Shown here in pieces: positions 1-10,327 of a stretch of 64,000 nucleotides of DNA. The notes under the pieces were generated by a model that saw nothing but the letters and a program-made list of their open reading frames with translations, did not search any database and was not told the origin of the DNA. The position numbers and the translations under genes are program-made. This DNA is from Zeimonas sp003577305 (lineage in GTDB: Bacteria > Pseudomonadota > Gammaproteobacteria > Burkholderiales > Burkholderiaceae_E): NCBI GenBank assembly GCA_030263385.1, contig SZOX01000007.1, forward strand, positions 45,497 through 109,496, read 5' to 3'. Position 1 is the stretch's first letter; each line of letters begins with the position of its first letter.

Positions 1-606
1 CGGGTTGCGTGGGTGCCGCAGCAGCCGGGCGCCGCGTTCGATTTCAGCGTCGAGCACTACGTGATGCTCGGCCGGCTCGGCCGGCTCGCGGCTGGCGCCG
101 CGCCTGGCCGCGGCGACCGCGAAGCCGTTTCCCGAGCGATCGACCGGCTCGGGCTCGGGCGCTTCCGCGGCCGGCCGCTCTCGAAGATGTCGGGTGGCGA
201 GCGCCAACTGGCTGCGATCGCGCGCGCGCTCGCCCAGCAGGCCTCGACGCTGTTGCTCGACGAACCGACTGCGAGCCTGGACTTCGGCAACCAGGGCAGG
301 GTGCTCGACACGCTGCGCAGCCTCGCCGCCGACGGGCTCGGGATCGCCTACGCGACGCACGACCCGAACCACGCGCTGCGCGCCGGCACCCATGCGCTGG
401 TCTACCTGCCGGACGGGGCGATCGCGTTCGCGCCGGTCGGGGAACTGATCGAACCCGAGTTGCTCACGCGCGTCTACGGAGCGCGCGTCGAAGCAGCCCG
501 CACTGCGGACGGGCGCACGGTCTTCACGCTTGCCGATGCGACCCTGGCGCACCGGGCCGGCTCGCCCCGGGCCGACGCGGGTCCGCGGCAGGCCGGCGAG
601 GGCTGA
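1..606 (+). CDS. ABC transporter ATP-binding protein, 5' truncated by window edge
   Basis: The reading frame is open from the first base, and the codons before the first in-frame GTG (13) read RVAW, leading into VPQQP. This is the Q-loop region of an ABC ATPase, so the real start and the Walker A motif lie upstream of the window. Visible downstream are the signature loop (MSGGERQ), Walker B (LLLDEPTASLDF) and the H-loop (ATHDP). The pattern VPQ...LGR...D and LDFGNQ matches the FepC/BtuD-like ATPases of iron-siderophore and cobalamin importers. It would energise an inner-membrane permease encoded upstream and not seen. It is convergent with the xdhC/cox operon, so the link to that operon is only positional. 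The substrate cannot be told from this fragment. Confidence 0.9.
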   Translation, partial: RVAWVPQQPGAAFDFSVEHYVMLGRLGRLAAGAAPGRGDREAVSRAIDRLGLGRFRGRPLSKMSGGERQLAAIARALAQQASTLLLDEPTASLDFGNQGRVLDTLRSLAADGLGIAYATHDPNHALRAGTHALVYLPDGAIAFAPVGELIEPELLTRVYGARVEAARTADGRTVFTLADATLAHRAGSPRADAGPRQAGEG

Positions 607-660
607 GAACTTCCTGGCGCGCCTTCCGGGTGCGGCCGATTGCTTCACACGTTCCGGCTT

Positions 661-683
661 GCGCCGAGGCTTGCCTCGGGCGC
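661..683. terminator. GC-rich hairpin between convergent genes
   Basis: GCGCCGAGG (661-669) pairs with CCTCGGGCGC (674-683) with one bulged base, around a CTTG loop. It sits between the stop of the ABC ATPase gene (606) and the stop of xdhC (686-688), and could serve transcripts from either side. There is no clear T-tract, so it may be a pause site or an exonuclease barrier rather than a full intrinsic terminator. Confidence 0.4.
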
Positions 684-685
684 GT

Positions 686-1672
686 TCAGCCGGTGGCGAG
701 GCAGGCTTCCTGTTCCGCCTTCTTCTGCACCGGTTCGACGCCGTTCTTCACCGACACGATCTCGGCCAGGATCGCCACGGCGATTTCGGCCGGCGTGCGG
801 CTGCCGATGTGCAGCCCGATCGGCCCGTGCAGCCTCGCGATCTCGTCGGGGGACAGCTCGAACAGCGCCAGCCGCTCGCGCCGCTTCCCGGTGTTACGGC
901 GCGAGCCCAGCGCGCCGACGTAGAAGGCCGGCGACTTCAGCGCTTCGATCAGTGCCAGATCGTCGAGCTTCGGGTCGTGCGTGAGCGCAACCACCGCGGT
1001 GTGCGCGTCGGGCCTGAACGCCGCGATCGCGTCGTCGGGCATGCCGGGCAGCCAGGTGACCTGCGGCAGTTCCAGCGTGGTGTAGTACTCCTCGCGCGGG
1101 TCGCAGACGAAGACCTGGAAGTCGAGCGCCTTGGCCATCTCGGCGAGCACGCGTGACAGTTGTCCTGCGCCGATCATCAGCAGCCGGTAGCGTGGGCCGA
1201 ACACCGCGCGTGCGGTCTTGCCGTCGAACGAGAACGCCTCGCCGCGCTGCGCGGGCGCAAGCGTGGCCTGGCCGGTTTCGAGATCGAGCGTGCGAACGAT
1301 CAGTTCCTGGCGCGAGGTGCGTTCGAGCACCTCGTCGATCCACTTCACGTCGGTCACGGGCTCCTGCAGCAACCGCAGCGTGCCTCCGCAGGGCAGGCCG
1401 AAGCGCGCAGCCTCTTCCTTGGCCACGCCGTAGACGATCATCGAAGGCTTGCCGACCCGCTCGCCGGTTTGCACGCGCTTGATCAGGTCGTCTTCGACGC
1501 ATCCGCCGGAGACCGAGCCGACCACCAGGCCGTCGTCGCGCAACGCCAGCAGCGCCCCGGGCGGGCGCGGCGCCGAACCCCAGGTCTCGACGACGGTCAC
1601 CAGCCAGACGCCGCGCCCTTCGGCGAACCAGTCACGCGCATGTTCGAGGACTTCACGATCCAGGCTGTCCAT
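686..1672 (-). CDS. XdhC/CoxF-family molybdenum cofactor insertion factor
   Basis: 328 aa. XdhC-family proteins bind the molybdenum cofactor, promote its sulfuration and hand it to the large subunit of xanthine dehydrogenase/CO dehydrogenase-type enzymes in the cytoplasm. The N-terminal XdhC_CoxI domain contains SVSGGCVEDDLI, and a C-terminal Rossmann-like domain begins near GAGQLSRV. The start at 1672 is chosen over upstream in-frame codons because GAGGAGGG lies just before it and because it follows the coxG stop at 1683. It is the last gene of the cox operon (coxS-L-M-D-E-G-xdhC), matching the usual role of coxF in maturing CoxL. Confidence 0.9.
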   Translation of the reverse strand: MDSLDREVLEHARDWFAEGRGVWLVTVVETWGSAPRPPGALLALRDDGLVVGSVSGGCVEDDLIKRVQTGERVGKPSMIVYGVAKEEAARFGLPCGGTLRLLQEPVTDVKWIDEVLERTSRQELIVRTLDLETGQATLAPAQRGEAFSFDGKTARAVFGPRYRLLMIGAGQLSRVLAEMAKALDFQVFVCDPREEYYTTLELPQVTWLPGMPDDAIAAFRPDAHTAVVALTHDPKLDDLALIEALKSPAFYVGALGSRRNTGKRRERLALFELSPDEIARLHGPIGLHIGSRTPAEIAVAILAEIVSVKNGVEPVQKKAEQEACLATG

Positions 1673-1682
1673 CGGGCCCTCC

Positions 1683-2273
1683 TCAACGCAAGAGGTAAGA
1701 GACGAGCGCGGCCGCAAGCAGTGCGACGACGATCCATCTGAGCCAGCGCCGCCTGGCGGCCGCCCTGGCGGCCAGCACGTCGACCGCGCGGGCTGTCGGC
1801 AGCGCCTCGGGCACTGCTGCCGCCGCGGCCGGAGCGGGTGCCAGCCGCGCTTCGAAGGCGGTGAAGAAATCGTCGGTGATCTTGGCCGCCGCGCCCTCGA
1901 TCAGCCGCGAGCCCACCTGGGCCAGTTTACCGCCGACCTGCGCGGTGGCGGCATAGGTCAGGCGGGTACCAGTGGCTTCCGGAGCGAGGCTGACATCGGC
2001 CGAACCCTTGCCGAAACCGGCGACGCCGCCCTGGCCGTCGAAGGCAATCGTGTACGAGCGCGGCGGCACGACGTTCTCGAGCTTCAGGCGGCCCTTGAAG
2101 CGCGCGTTCACCGGGCCGATCCGCATCGCCATCGTCGCGAGGAACTCCTCGTCGGAGACGCGCTCGAGCGACTCGCAGCCGGCGATGCAGGCCTTCAGCG
2201 TCTCGGGGTCGTTCAACGCGGCCCAGGTGGCCTCGGGAGTCGCGGCAATCAGGCGTTCGCCGTGCAGGTTCAT
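1683..2273 (-). CDS. coxG: CoxG-like SRPBCC protein with C-terminal membrane anchor
   Basis: 196 aa. Residues 1-145 form a START/SRPBCC (CoxG, polyketide-cyclase-like) domain that begins MNLHGERLIAATPEATW and includes the typical ALNDPETLKACIAGCESL. An Ala/Pro-rich linker follows, and then one hydrophobic segment (about 173-194) closely preceded by Arg residues, which points to an inner-membrane anchor. In carboxydotrophs CoxG recruits CO dehydrogenase to the cytoplasmic membrane. The start overlaps the coxE stop (ATGA), so the two are translationally coupled. Confidence 0.9.
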   Translation of the reverse strand: MNLHGERLIAATPEATWAALNDPETLKACIAGCESLERVSDEEFLATMAMRIGPVNARFKGRLKLENVVPPRSYTIAFDGQGGVAGFGKGSADVSLAPEATGTRLTYAATAQVGGKLAQVGSRLIEGAAAKITDDFFTAFEARLAPAPAAAAAVPEALPTARAVDVLAARAAARRRWLRWIVVALLAAALVSYLLR

Positions 2274-3471
2274 CTCGAATGCTCCATCGGAGGGGGGCGC
2301 CGGCCCGGGCGCTGCACGGGCTTGCGCAGTTCGTGCGCGAGATCGGCGAGGCTGGCAAGGTTGTGCATCGGCAGCATCCGGTCGACCTGCGGCAGCAGCG
2401 CACGCACGCCGGCCGCGCGCGGAGCGAAGCCCTCGTAACGCAGCAGCGGATTGAGCCAGACGAGCTCGTGCGCGAAACGCGCCAGGCGTGCCGCCTCGGC
2501 CGACAGCGAGCCGTGTTCGTCGCGGTCGAGGCCGTCGGTGACCAGCAGCAGCGCGGCGTTGCCCGTGAGCATTCGCCGCGCCCAGCGCCGGTTGAATTCG
2601 GCAAGGTTCGAGGCGATGCGCGTGCCGCCGCGCCAGTCCTGCACCAGCGCGTCGGCGCGCTCGATCGCCACGTCGGGATCGCGGTGGCGCAGGCAGCGGG
2701 TGATGTCGGTCAGGCGCGTTCCGAACACCAGCGTGTGCACGCGATGGTGGTGTTGCGTGAGCCCGTACGCGTAGTGCAGGAACGCGCGCGCGTACCGGTC
2801 CATCGAGCCCGAGATGTCGATCATGATGACCAGCGGCGGCGGGCGCAGCCGCGGCGCCGAGCGCGAAAGGTCGATCGTGTCGGGAGAGCGGGCGAGCCGG
2901 CGCAGCGCGCGGCGCAGGTCGATGCCCCCGCGCGGCGACGCCGTGCGCCGGCGCGTACGCAGCGGGCGCACCGGCAGCGGCACCGTCTCGGCCAGTCGAC
3001 GGGCGATCGCGAACTCGTGGGTCGACATGCTCTCGAAGTCGGCGCGCTGCAGCCGCTCGCGCTCCGAGAAACTCATGACCGCGTCGATCGTGCGCTTGTC
3101 CTCCTCGTGCGCAGGCGGCTGGGGCGGCGGCGTGGCGGAGGGCGGCGACAGCGCCTCCTCGACGCGGCGTGGCCGCCGCGGCGGCTCGAGCGTGCCCGGC
3201 CGTCCGGCGATTTTCGGCAGCAGCAGGTACATCAGCCGCTCGAGCAGCTTCGGATCGCGCCAGAACGCGGCGAACGCCGCATCGAACACCGGCTGCTCCT
3301 CGTGCCGGGTGAGCATCACCGCAGCCAGCGCTGCGTGCACGTCGTCGCGCCGGTCGAGCCCGACCAGCTCCACCGCGTTGATCGCCGCGAGGATGCGGTC
3401 GGACCCCACGGGCAGGCCTGCCGCGCGCAACACGCGCGCGAAATGCACGATGTTGTCGGCGACGCGCCCGC

Positions 3472-3475
<4 letters not shown>
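2270..3475 (-). CDS. coxE: CoxE-like VWA-domain protein
   Basis: 401 aa. The C-terminal half is a von Willebrand factor A domain with a MIDAS-type DISGSMDRY motif; the N-terminal half carries helical sequence typical of CoxE. CoxE works with the AAA+ ATPase CoxD to assemble the [CuSMoO2] or related active site of CoxL. The start is a GTG at 3475 overlapping the coxD stop (GTGA). The same frame stays open upstream, but there it lies across coxD and the protein loses family character. It also overlaps coxG at its 3' end by 4 nt, so coxD, coxE and coxG are tightly coupled. Confidence 0.9.
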
Positions 3476-4383
<908 letters not shown>

Positions 4384-4474
4384 GGGGGGATTCGGTGGAG
4401 GCCTGCAACGACAGCGGAAGGTACGGGGGTCGCGCGTGCGAGGCTGCGCGCGACCCCGGCAACGGCCGGTTCGA

Positions 4475-5269
4475 TCAGCCGGCGAGCGCCTTCTCGATCG
4501 CGCGCCGCGCCATGACGCTGACCATCGCGGCACGGTATTCGGCCGATCCGTGCAGGTCGCTGTTGCAGCCGGCCGCGTCGATGCGGATGCCGTCGAGCGC
4601 CCCGGGCCGGAAATCGCGGGCGAGCGCCTGCTCCATCTCAGGCACCCGGAAGACGTGCGAGCGCGCGCCGGTGACCGCGACGCGCACCCCGGCGGCGCTC
4701 TGGCTCACGAAGACGCCCACCAGCGCGAACCGCGACGCGGGCTGCTTGAACTTCACGTAGGCCGCACGCTGCGGTACGGGAAAGGAGACCGACACGATCA
4801 GTTCGCCCGGCTCCAGCGCGGTGGTGAACAGGTCCTTGAAGAAGTCGTCGGCGGCGATCGACCGGCGGTCGGTCTGGATCGTGGCACCCAGCCCGAGCAC
4901 GCCGGCCGGATAGTCGGCGGCCGGATCGGAGTTGGCGATCGAGCCGCCGATCGTGCCCATGTTGCGCACCATCTGGTCGCCGATGCCGCCGGCGAGGTCC
5001 GCAAGCGCCGGAATCGCGGCGCGCACCTCGGCCGAGCGAGCGACTTCCGAGTGGCGCGTCATCGCGCCGATCTTCACCGACGAGCCTTCCCGGCTGATGC
5101 CGTGCAGCCCGTCGATGCCGCCGAGGTCGACGAGCGTGCTCGCCGACGACAGCCGCAGCTTCATCGACTGCACCAGGCTCTGTCCGCCGGCGAGATAGCG
5201 CGCCTCGCCTCCGCCTGCGCCAACCGCCTTCGCGACACTGTCGGGGCGCTGGTATTCGAATTCGTACAT
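4475..5269 (-). CDS. coxM: FAD-binding medium subunit of CO dehydrogenase-type molybdenum hydroxylase
   Basis: 264 aa, slightly shorter than typical CoxM (about 280-290). The two FAD-binding motifs of the family are present: AGGQSL near residue 27 and TIGGSIANSDPAAD near residue 110. The CO_deh_flav_C domain follows. It passes electrons from the [2Fe-2S] clusters of CoxS to a quinone or other acceptor. It is encoded between coxL (15 nt upstream) and coxD, giving the order S-L-M instead of the M-S-L order of the classical form I operon. Confidence 0.92.
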   Translation of the reverse strand: MYEFEYQRPDSVAKAVGAGGGEARYLAGGQSLVQSMKLRLSSASTLVDLGGIDGLHGISREGSSVKIGAMTRHSEVARSAEVRAAIPALADLAGGIGDQMVRNMGTIGGSIANSDPAADYPAGVLGLGATIQTDRRSIAADDFFKDLFTTALEPGELIVSVSFPVPQRAAYVKFKQPASRFALVGVFVSQSAAGVRVAVTGARSHVFRVPEMEQALARDFRPGALDGIRIDAAGCNSDLHGSAEYRAAMVSVMARRAIEKALAG

Positions 5270-5284
5270 GAGTTGTCTCCTCGA

Positions 5285-7642
<2,358 letters not shown>

Positions 7643-7661
7643 GGCTCGTGTCTCCCCGGTG

Positions 7662-8126
7662 TCAGCCCTGCGCGGCGACCTGCTCGATCGCGCGCACGAT
7701 GTTGTGGTAGCCGGTGCAGCGGCAGATGTTGCCGTCGAGCCCCTCGCGGATCTGCGCCTCGGTGGGCTTCGGGTTGTCCTGCAGCAGCTGGATCGCCGAC
7801 ATCACCATGCCGGGCGTGCAGAAGCCGCACTGCAGTGCGTGGCACTCGTTGAAGGCCTTCTGCATCGGGTGCAGCTCGCCGTTGGCCGCGAGACCCTCGA
7901 TCGTGGTGATCGTGGCGCCGTCGGCCTGCACCGCCAGCATCGAGCACGCCTTGACCGCGCGCCCGTTCATGTGGATCGTGCAGGCGCCGCATTGCGCGGT
8001 GTCGCAGCCCACGTGGGTGCCGGTGAGTTGCAGGTTCTCGCGAATGAACTGCACCAGCAGCGTCCGGGCATCGATCGTTGCCGTCACCTGCCTGCCGTTC
8101 ACCGTCATCGTCACGGTCCGGTCCAT
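7662..8126 (-). CDS. coxS: [2Fe-2S] small subunit of CO dehydrogenase-type molybdenum hydroxylase
   Basis: 154 aa. All eight cluster ligands are present: Cys41, 46, 49 and 61 (plant-ferredoxin-type N-terminal cluster) and Cys100, 103, 135 and 137 (C-terminal helical cluster, CGFCTPG and CRCTGY). It carries electrons from the Mo site of CoxL to the FAD of CoxM. The ATG at 8126 is preceded by AGGAGG at good spacing. It is the first gene of the operon, followed by coxL after 19 nt. The 270 nt upstream must hold the operon promoter, back to back with dcd. Confidence 0.95.
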   Translation of the reverse strand: MDRTVTMTVNGRQVTATIDARTLLVQFIRENLQLTGTHVGCDTAQCGACTIHMNGRAVKACSMLAVQADGATITTIEGLAANGELHPMQKAFNECHALQCGFCTPGMVMSAIQLLQDNPKPTEAQIREGLDGNICRCTGYHNIVRAIEQVAAQG

Positions 8127-8320
8127 GAATTGCCTCCTGGTTCGAGTTTCTTGTTGCCGCCTGCGGCGACGCGATGTTCCTACCCGTGATGATGCCAGCT
8201 TCCGGTCGAGGCGGAAGGCTTGCACGCGTCGCCCGAGGGGCTGAGCCGCGCCTTGCGCGGCGGGCAGCGCCGCTCGCGCACGGCGCGCCGGCAGGCCGCC
8301 ATTCGGTTGTTGCATCGCAA

Positions 8321-8353
8321 CAGACAAGGCGGCCGCGCCGCTCGGGCTAGAAT
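8321..8353 (+). promoter_or_regulatory. Possible sigma-70 promoter of dcd
   Basis: TAGAAT (8348-8353) is a good -10 hexamer 43 nt before the dcd start codon. No strong -35 is visible at 17 bp (CAAGGC); CAGACA lies 21 bp upstream. The rest of 8127-8396 is GC-rich divergent spacer with no further recognisable signal. Confidence 0.35.
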
Positions 8354-8396
8354 GCCGCCTCCCGCGGCGCGCCGTGCGCCGCTTCCGGGCCACATG

Positions 8397-10088
8397 ATGA
8401 GCATCAAGTCCGACCGCTGGATCCGCCGCATGGCCGCGCAAGGCATGATCGAGCCCTTCGAGGCCGGCCAGGTGCGCGAGATCGACGGCAAACGCATCGT
8501 CTCGTACGGCACCTCGAGCTATGGCTACGACCTGCGCTGCGCCGACGAGTTCAAGATCTTCACCAACATCAATTCGACGATCGTCGACCCCAAGAATTTC
8601 GACGAGAAGTCGTTCGTCGACTTCAAGGGCCCGGTCTGCATCATCCCGCCCAATTCGTTCGCGCTGGCGCGCACGGTCGAGTATTTCCGCATTCCGCGCA
8701 GCGTGCTCACGGTCTGCCTGGGCAAGTCGACCTACGCGCGCTGCTTCAGCGGTGATACGCGCGTGGCTTTGGTCGACGGCACCTCGCCAACGCTGGAAGA
8801 AATGGCGCGACGACATGATCGCGGCGAGCTGTTCTGGGGCTACAGCATCGGACCGAACGGACGTCTGATCGTGTCGTTGCTCGATGCGCCACGTCTGATC
8901 GGTCGAGATTCGCTACTTTCCATCGAACTGGACAACGGCGAGTCGATCCACGCGACCCCCGACCACGACTTCATGATGCGTGACGGACGCATGGTGCCGG
9001 CGAGCCAATTGCGTGTCGGAAATTCGCTGATGCCGCTGTACCGGGACCTGTTCCGCGGCTACGAGATGGTCTATCAGCCCCTGAACGGTCACCTGCTGCC
9101 GACGCACCGACTGGCGGACGAGTGGAACGTTCGCAACGGCATCTATGCGCACGTGTCGGGGACGCACCGGCATCACATCGATTTCGACAGGCGCAACAAT
9201 CGGCCGACCAACCTGGAACGCATGGACGCAGCGGAACACATCCGCATGCACAACGCGGACAATTACGGCGACGAGTTCGACGCGGAGGCACACGGTGAAT
9301 CGATCCGGAGTGCGTTGGCGCAACGGGCGCTGGACCCGAATTGGGCAGCACGATTCGCCGATGCGCAGCGTGAGCGCGCCCTGTCCTTGTGGCATGACGA
9401 GCGCTACGGCGCAATTCGCGAGCGGTTGATCGAGGCGCGGCGCAATCCATCCGACGCGACTCGCGAGGCGCATCGCGACGCAGCGATCAACCGCTATGCC
9501 GATCCCGAGGAGCGTGCGCGCTGCGCACAGAGCGCTCGAAACGCCTGGGCTGCCGACGATGGTTCACGCCGCCGTCGCCAGGCAGAGGTGGCGCGAAACA
9601 TCAATCTGCGCGAGAACATCACGCAGGAAACCGTACGTGCGGCGCTCGATCGAGCCGGTTCGATCCGCGGTGCCGCCCGCCTGTTGGATTGCGATCGATC
9701 GGTGTTCCGCCGTTTTCCGGAGACCGTGGCAGGTTTTCGCGGCGCGGCCGCGCCGCGCAATCACAAGATCGTCGGCATCCGGGAACTACCGGGTGAGCAT
9801 GACGTGTTCTGCCTGACCGCGCCCGAGGCGGGAAACTTCGCGCTGGAAGCCGGCGTCTTCGTCCACAACTGCGGCATCATCGTCAACGTAACGCCGCTCG
9901 AACCCGAGTGGGAGGGGCACGTCACGCTCGAGTTCTCCAATACCACGCCGCTGCCGGCGAAGATCTACGCGGGCGAAGGCTGCGCGCAGGTGATCTTCCT
10001 CGAGTCCGACGAGGTCTGCGAAACCTCGTACCGCGACCGCGGCGGCAAGTACCAGGGCCAGACCGGGGTCACGCTGCCGCGCACCTGA
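8397..10088 (+). CDS. dcd: dCTP deaminase precursor interrupted by an in-frame intein
   Basis: 563-aa precursor. The first 115 residues (from MSIKSDRWI) and last 72 residues (from CGIIVNVTP) join into a normal 187-aa dCTP deaminase, which converts dCTP to dUTP and ammonia for dTMP synthesis. Between them is a 376-aa intein (8742-9869). The insertion follows GKSTYAR; family comparison makes Ser111 and Arg115 the active-site residues of the dCTP deaminase motif, and the catalytic Glu lies after the intein in HVTLEF. The enzyme therefore cannot be active before protein splicing. ATG 8397 matches the betaproteobacterial N-terminus; ATG 8394 directly before it is an alternative. The extein halves are GC-rich like the neighbours, the intein less so. 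Confidence 0.95.
   Translation: MSIKSDRWIRRMAAQGMIEPFEAGQVREIDGKRIVSYGTSSYGYDLRCADEFKIFTNINSTIVDPKNFDEKSFVDFKGPVCIIPPNSFALARTVEYFRIPRSVLTVCLGKSTYARCFSGDTRVALVDGTSPTLEEMARRHDRGELFWGYSIGPNGRLIVSLLDAPRLIGRDSLLSIELDNGESIHATPDHDFMMRDGRMVPASQLRVGNSLMPLYRDLFRGYEMVYQPLNGHLLPTHRLADEWNVRNGIYAHVSGTHRHHIDFDRRNNRPTNLERMDAAEHIRMHNADNYGDEFDAEAHGESIRSALAQRALDPNWAARFADAQRERALSLWHDERYGAIRERLIEARRNPSDATREAHRDAAINRYADPEERARCAQSARNAWAADDGSRRRRQAEVARNINLRENITQETVRAALDRAGSIRGAARLLDCDRSVFRRFPETVAGFRGAAAPRNHKIVGIRELPGEHDVFCLTAPEAGNFALEAGVFVHNCGIIVNVTPLEPEWEGHVTLEFSNTTPLPAKIYAGEGCAQVIFLESDEVCETSYRDRGGKYQGQTGVTLPRT
8742..9869 (+). mobile_element. Intein with HNH homing endonuclease in dcd
   Basis: 376 codons in frame within dcd. 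Splicing motifs: Cys1 followed by FSGDTR (block A), Thr72-x-x-His75 (TPDH, block B), and the C-terminal block with NFALEAGVFVHN, giving penultimate His375 and terminal Asn376, followed by extein Cys+1. An HNH-type nuclease core lies at about 139-170 (HHIDFDRRNNRPTNLE then a downstream H). Residues 170-290 are a charged helical stretch, and a helix-turn-helix-like DNA-binding segment lies at about 292-325. Standard class 1 splicing is expected: N-S acyl shift at Cys1, transesterification to Cys+1, Asn cyclisation. The nuclease would make the element mobile into intein-free dcd alleles. Confidence 0.95.
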
Positions 10089-10100
10089 GCCGGCACGCGG

Positions 10101-10129
10101 TTGCGTGCGCTGCACAAAGCCGCTATATT
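10101..10129 (+). promoter_or_regulatory. Sigma-70 promoter of leuA
   Basis: TTGCGT (10101-10106) and TATATT (10124-10129) are separated by 17 bp. The expected start of transcription, about 7 nt after the -10, falls at or next to the ATG at 10136. It lies just after the dcd stop and 199 nt before leuA, leaving a long 5' leader. Confidence 0.7.
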
Positions 10130-10135
10130 TTTTCG

Positions 10136-10249
10136 ATGCCATCGCGCTTGCATCTTCGGTCCACGCCTCTTGCCACGACCCTCTCCCGGTCGTGCGGCGG
10201 CCTGCACCTTCTTGCGGTGCTCGGTCCGCTACTGCGCCCCGCGCGCTGA
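10136..10249 (+). CDS. Putative leu leader peptide (Leu-rich, 37 codons)
   Basis: A 37-codon ORF with 10 leucines, seven of them between residues 16 and 33, including two Leu-Leu pairs. It sits in the transcribed leader between the leuA promoter and leuA. Attenuation of leucine genes by a Leu-rich leader peptide is established in enterobacteria. Here position, composition and nearby hairpins suggest the same role. The predicted transcription start coincides with the ATG, so the peptide would be read from a leaderless message. No Shine-Dalgarno is present. It is an inference from sequence; a chance ORF is possible. Confidence 0.5.
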   Translation: MPSRLHLRSTPLATTLSRSCGGLHLLAVLGPLLRPAR

Positions 10250-10318
10250 TACCCCCTTACCCCCATTACCGACGCAGTCCTTTCTGCCTCCCGCCACGAG
10301 CGGGACCGGCAATACCGG
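10174..10318 (+). promoter_or_regulatory. leuA leader hairpins (possible attenuator)
   Basis: Three hairpins are visible. A 7-bp stem CACGACC/GGTCGTG (10174-10194) lies inside the leader ORF. A 6-bp stem TCCCGC/GCGGGA (10289-10305) lies after it. A short CCGG/CCGG stem (10306-10318) has a 3' arm that covers part of the GGAG (10317-10320) serving leuA. No classical U-run terminator is seen, so control could act on ribosome access to leuA rather than on termination. Confidence 0.4.
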
Positions 10319-10327
10319 AGTATTCAG

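Noticed and set aside
9494..9760. Minus-strand ORFs within the intein as a separate gene
   Set aside because: Basic Ala/Arg-rich antisense frames without motifs or ribosome-binding sites.
8742..9869. Group I or II intron instead of an intein in dcd
   Set aside because: The frame stays open through both junctions and the ends match protein-splicing motifs (Cys1, His-Asn, Cys+1), so removal at protein level is the simpler reading.
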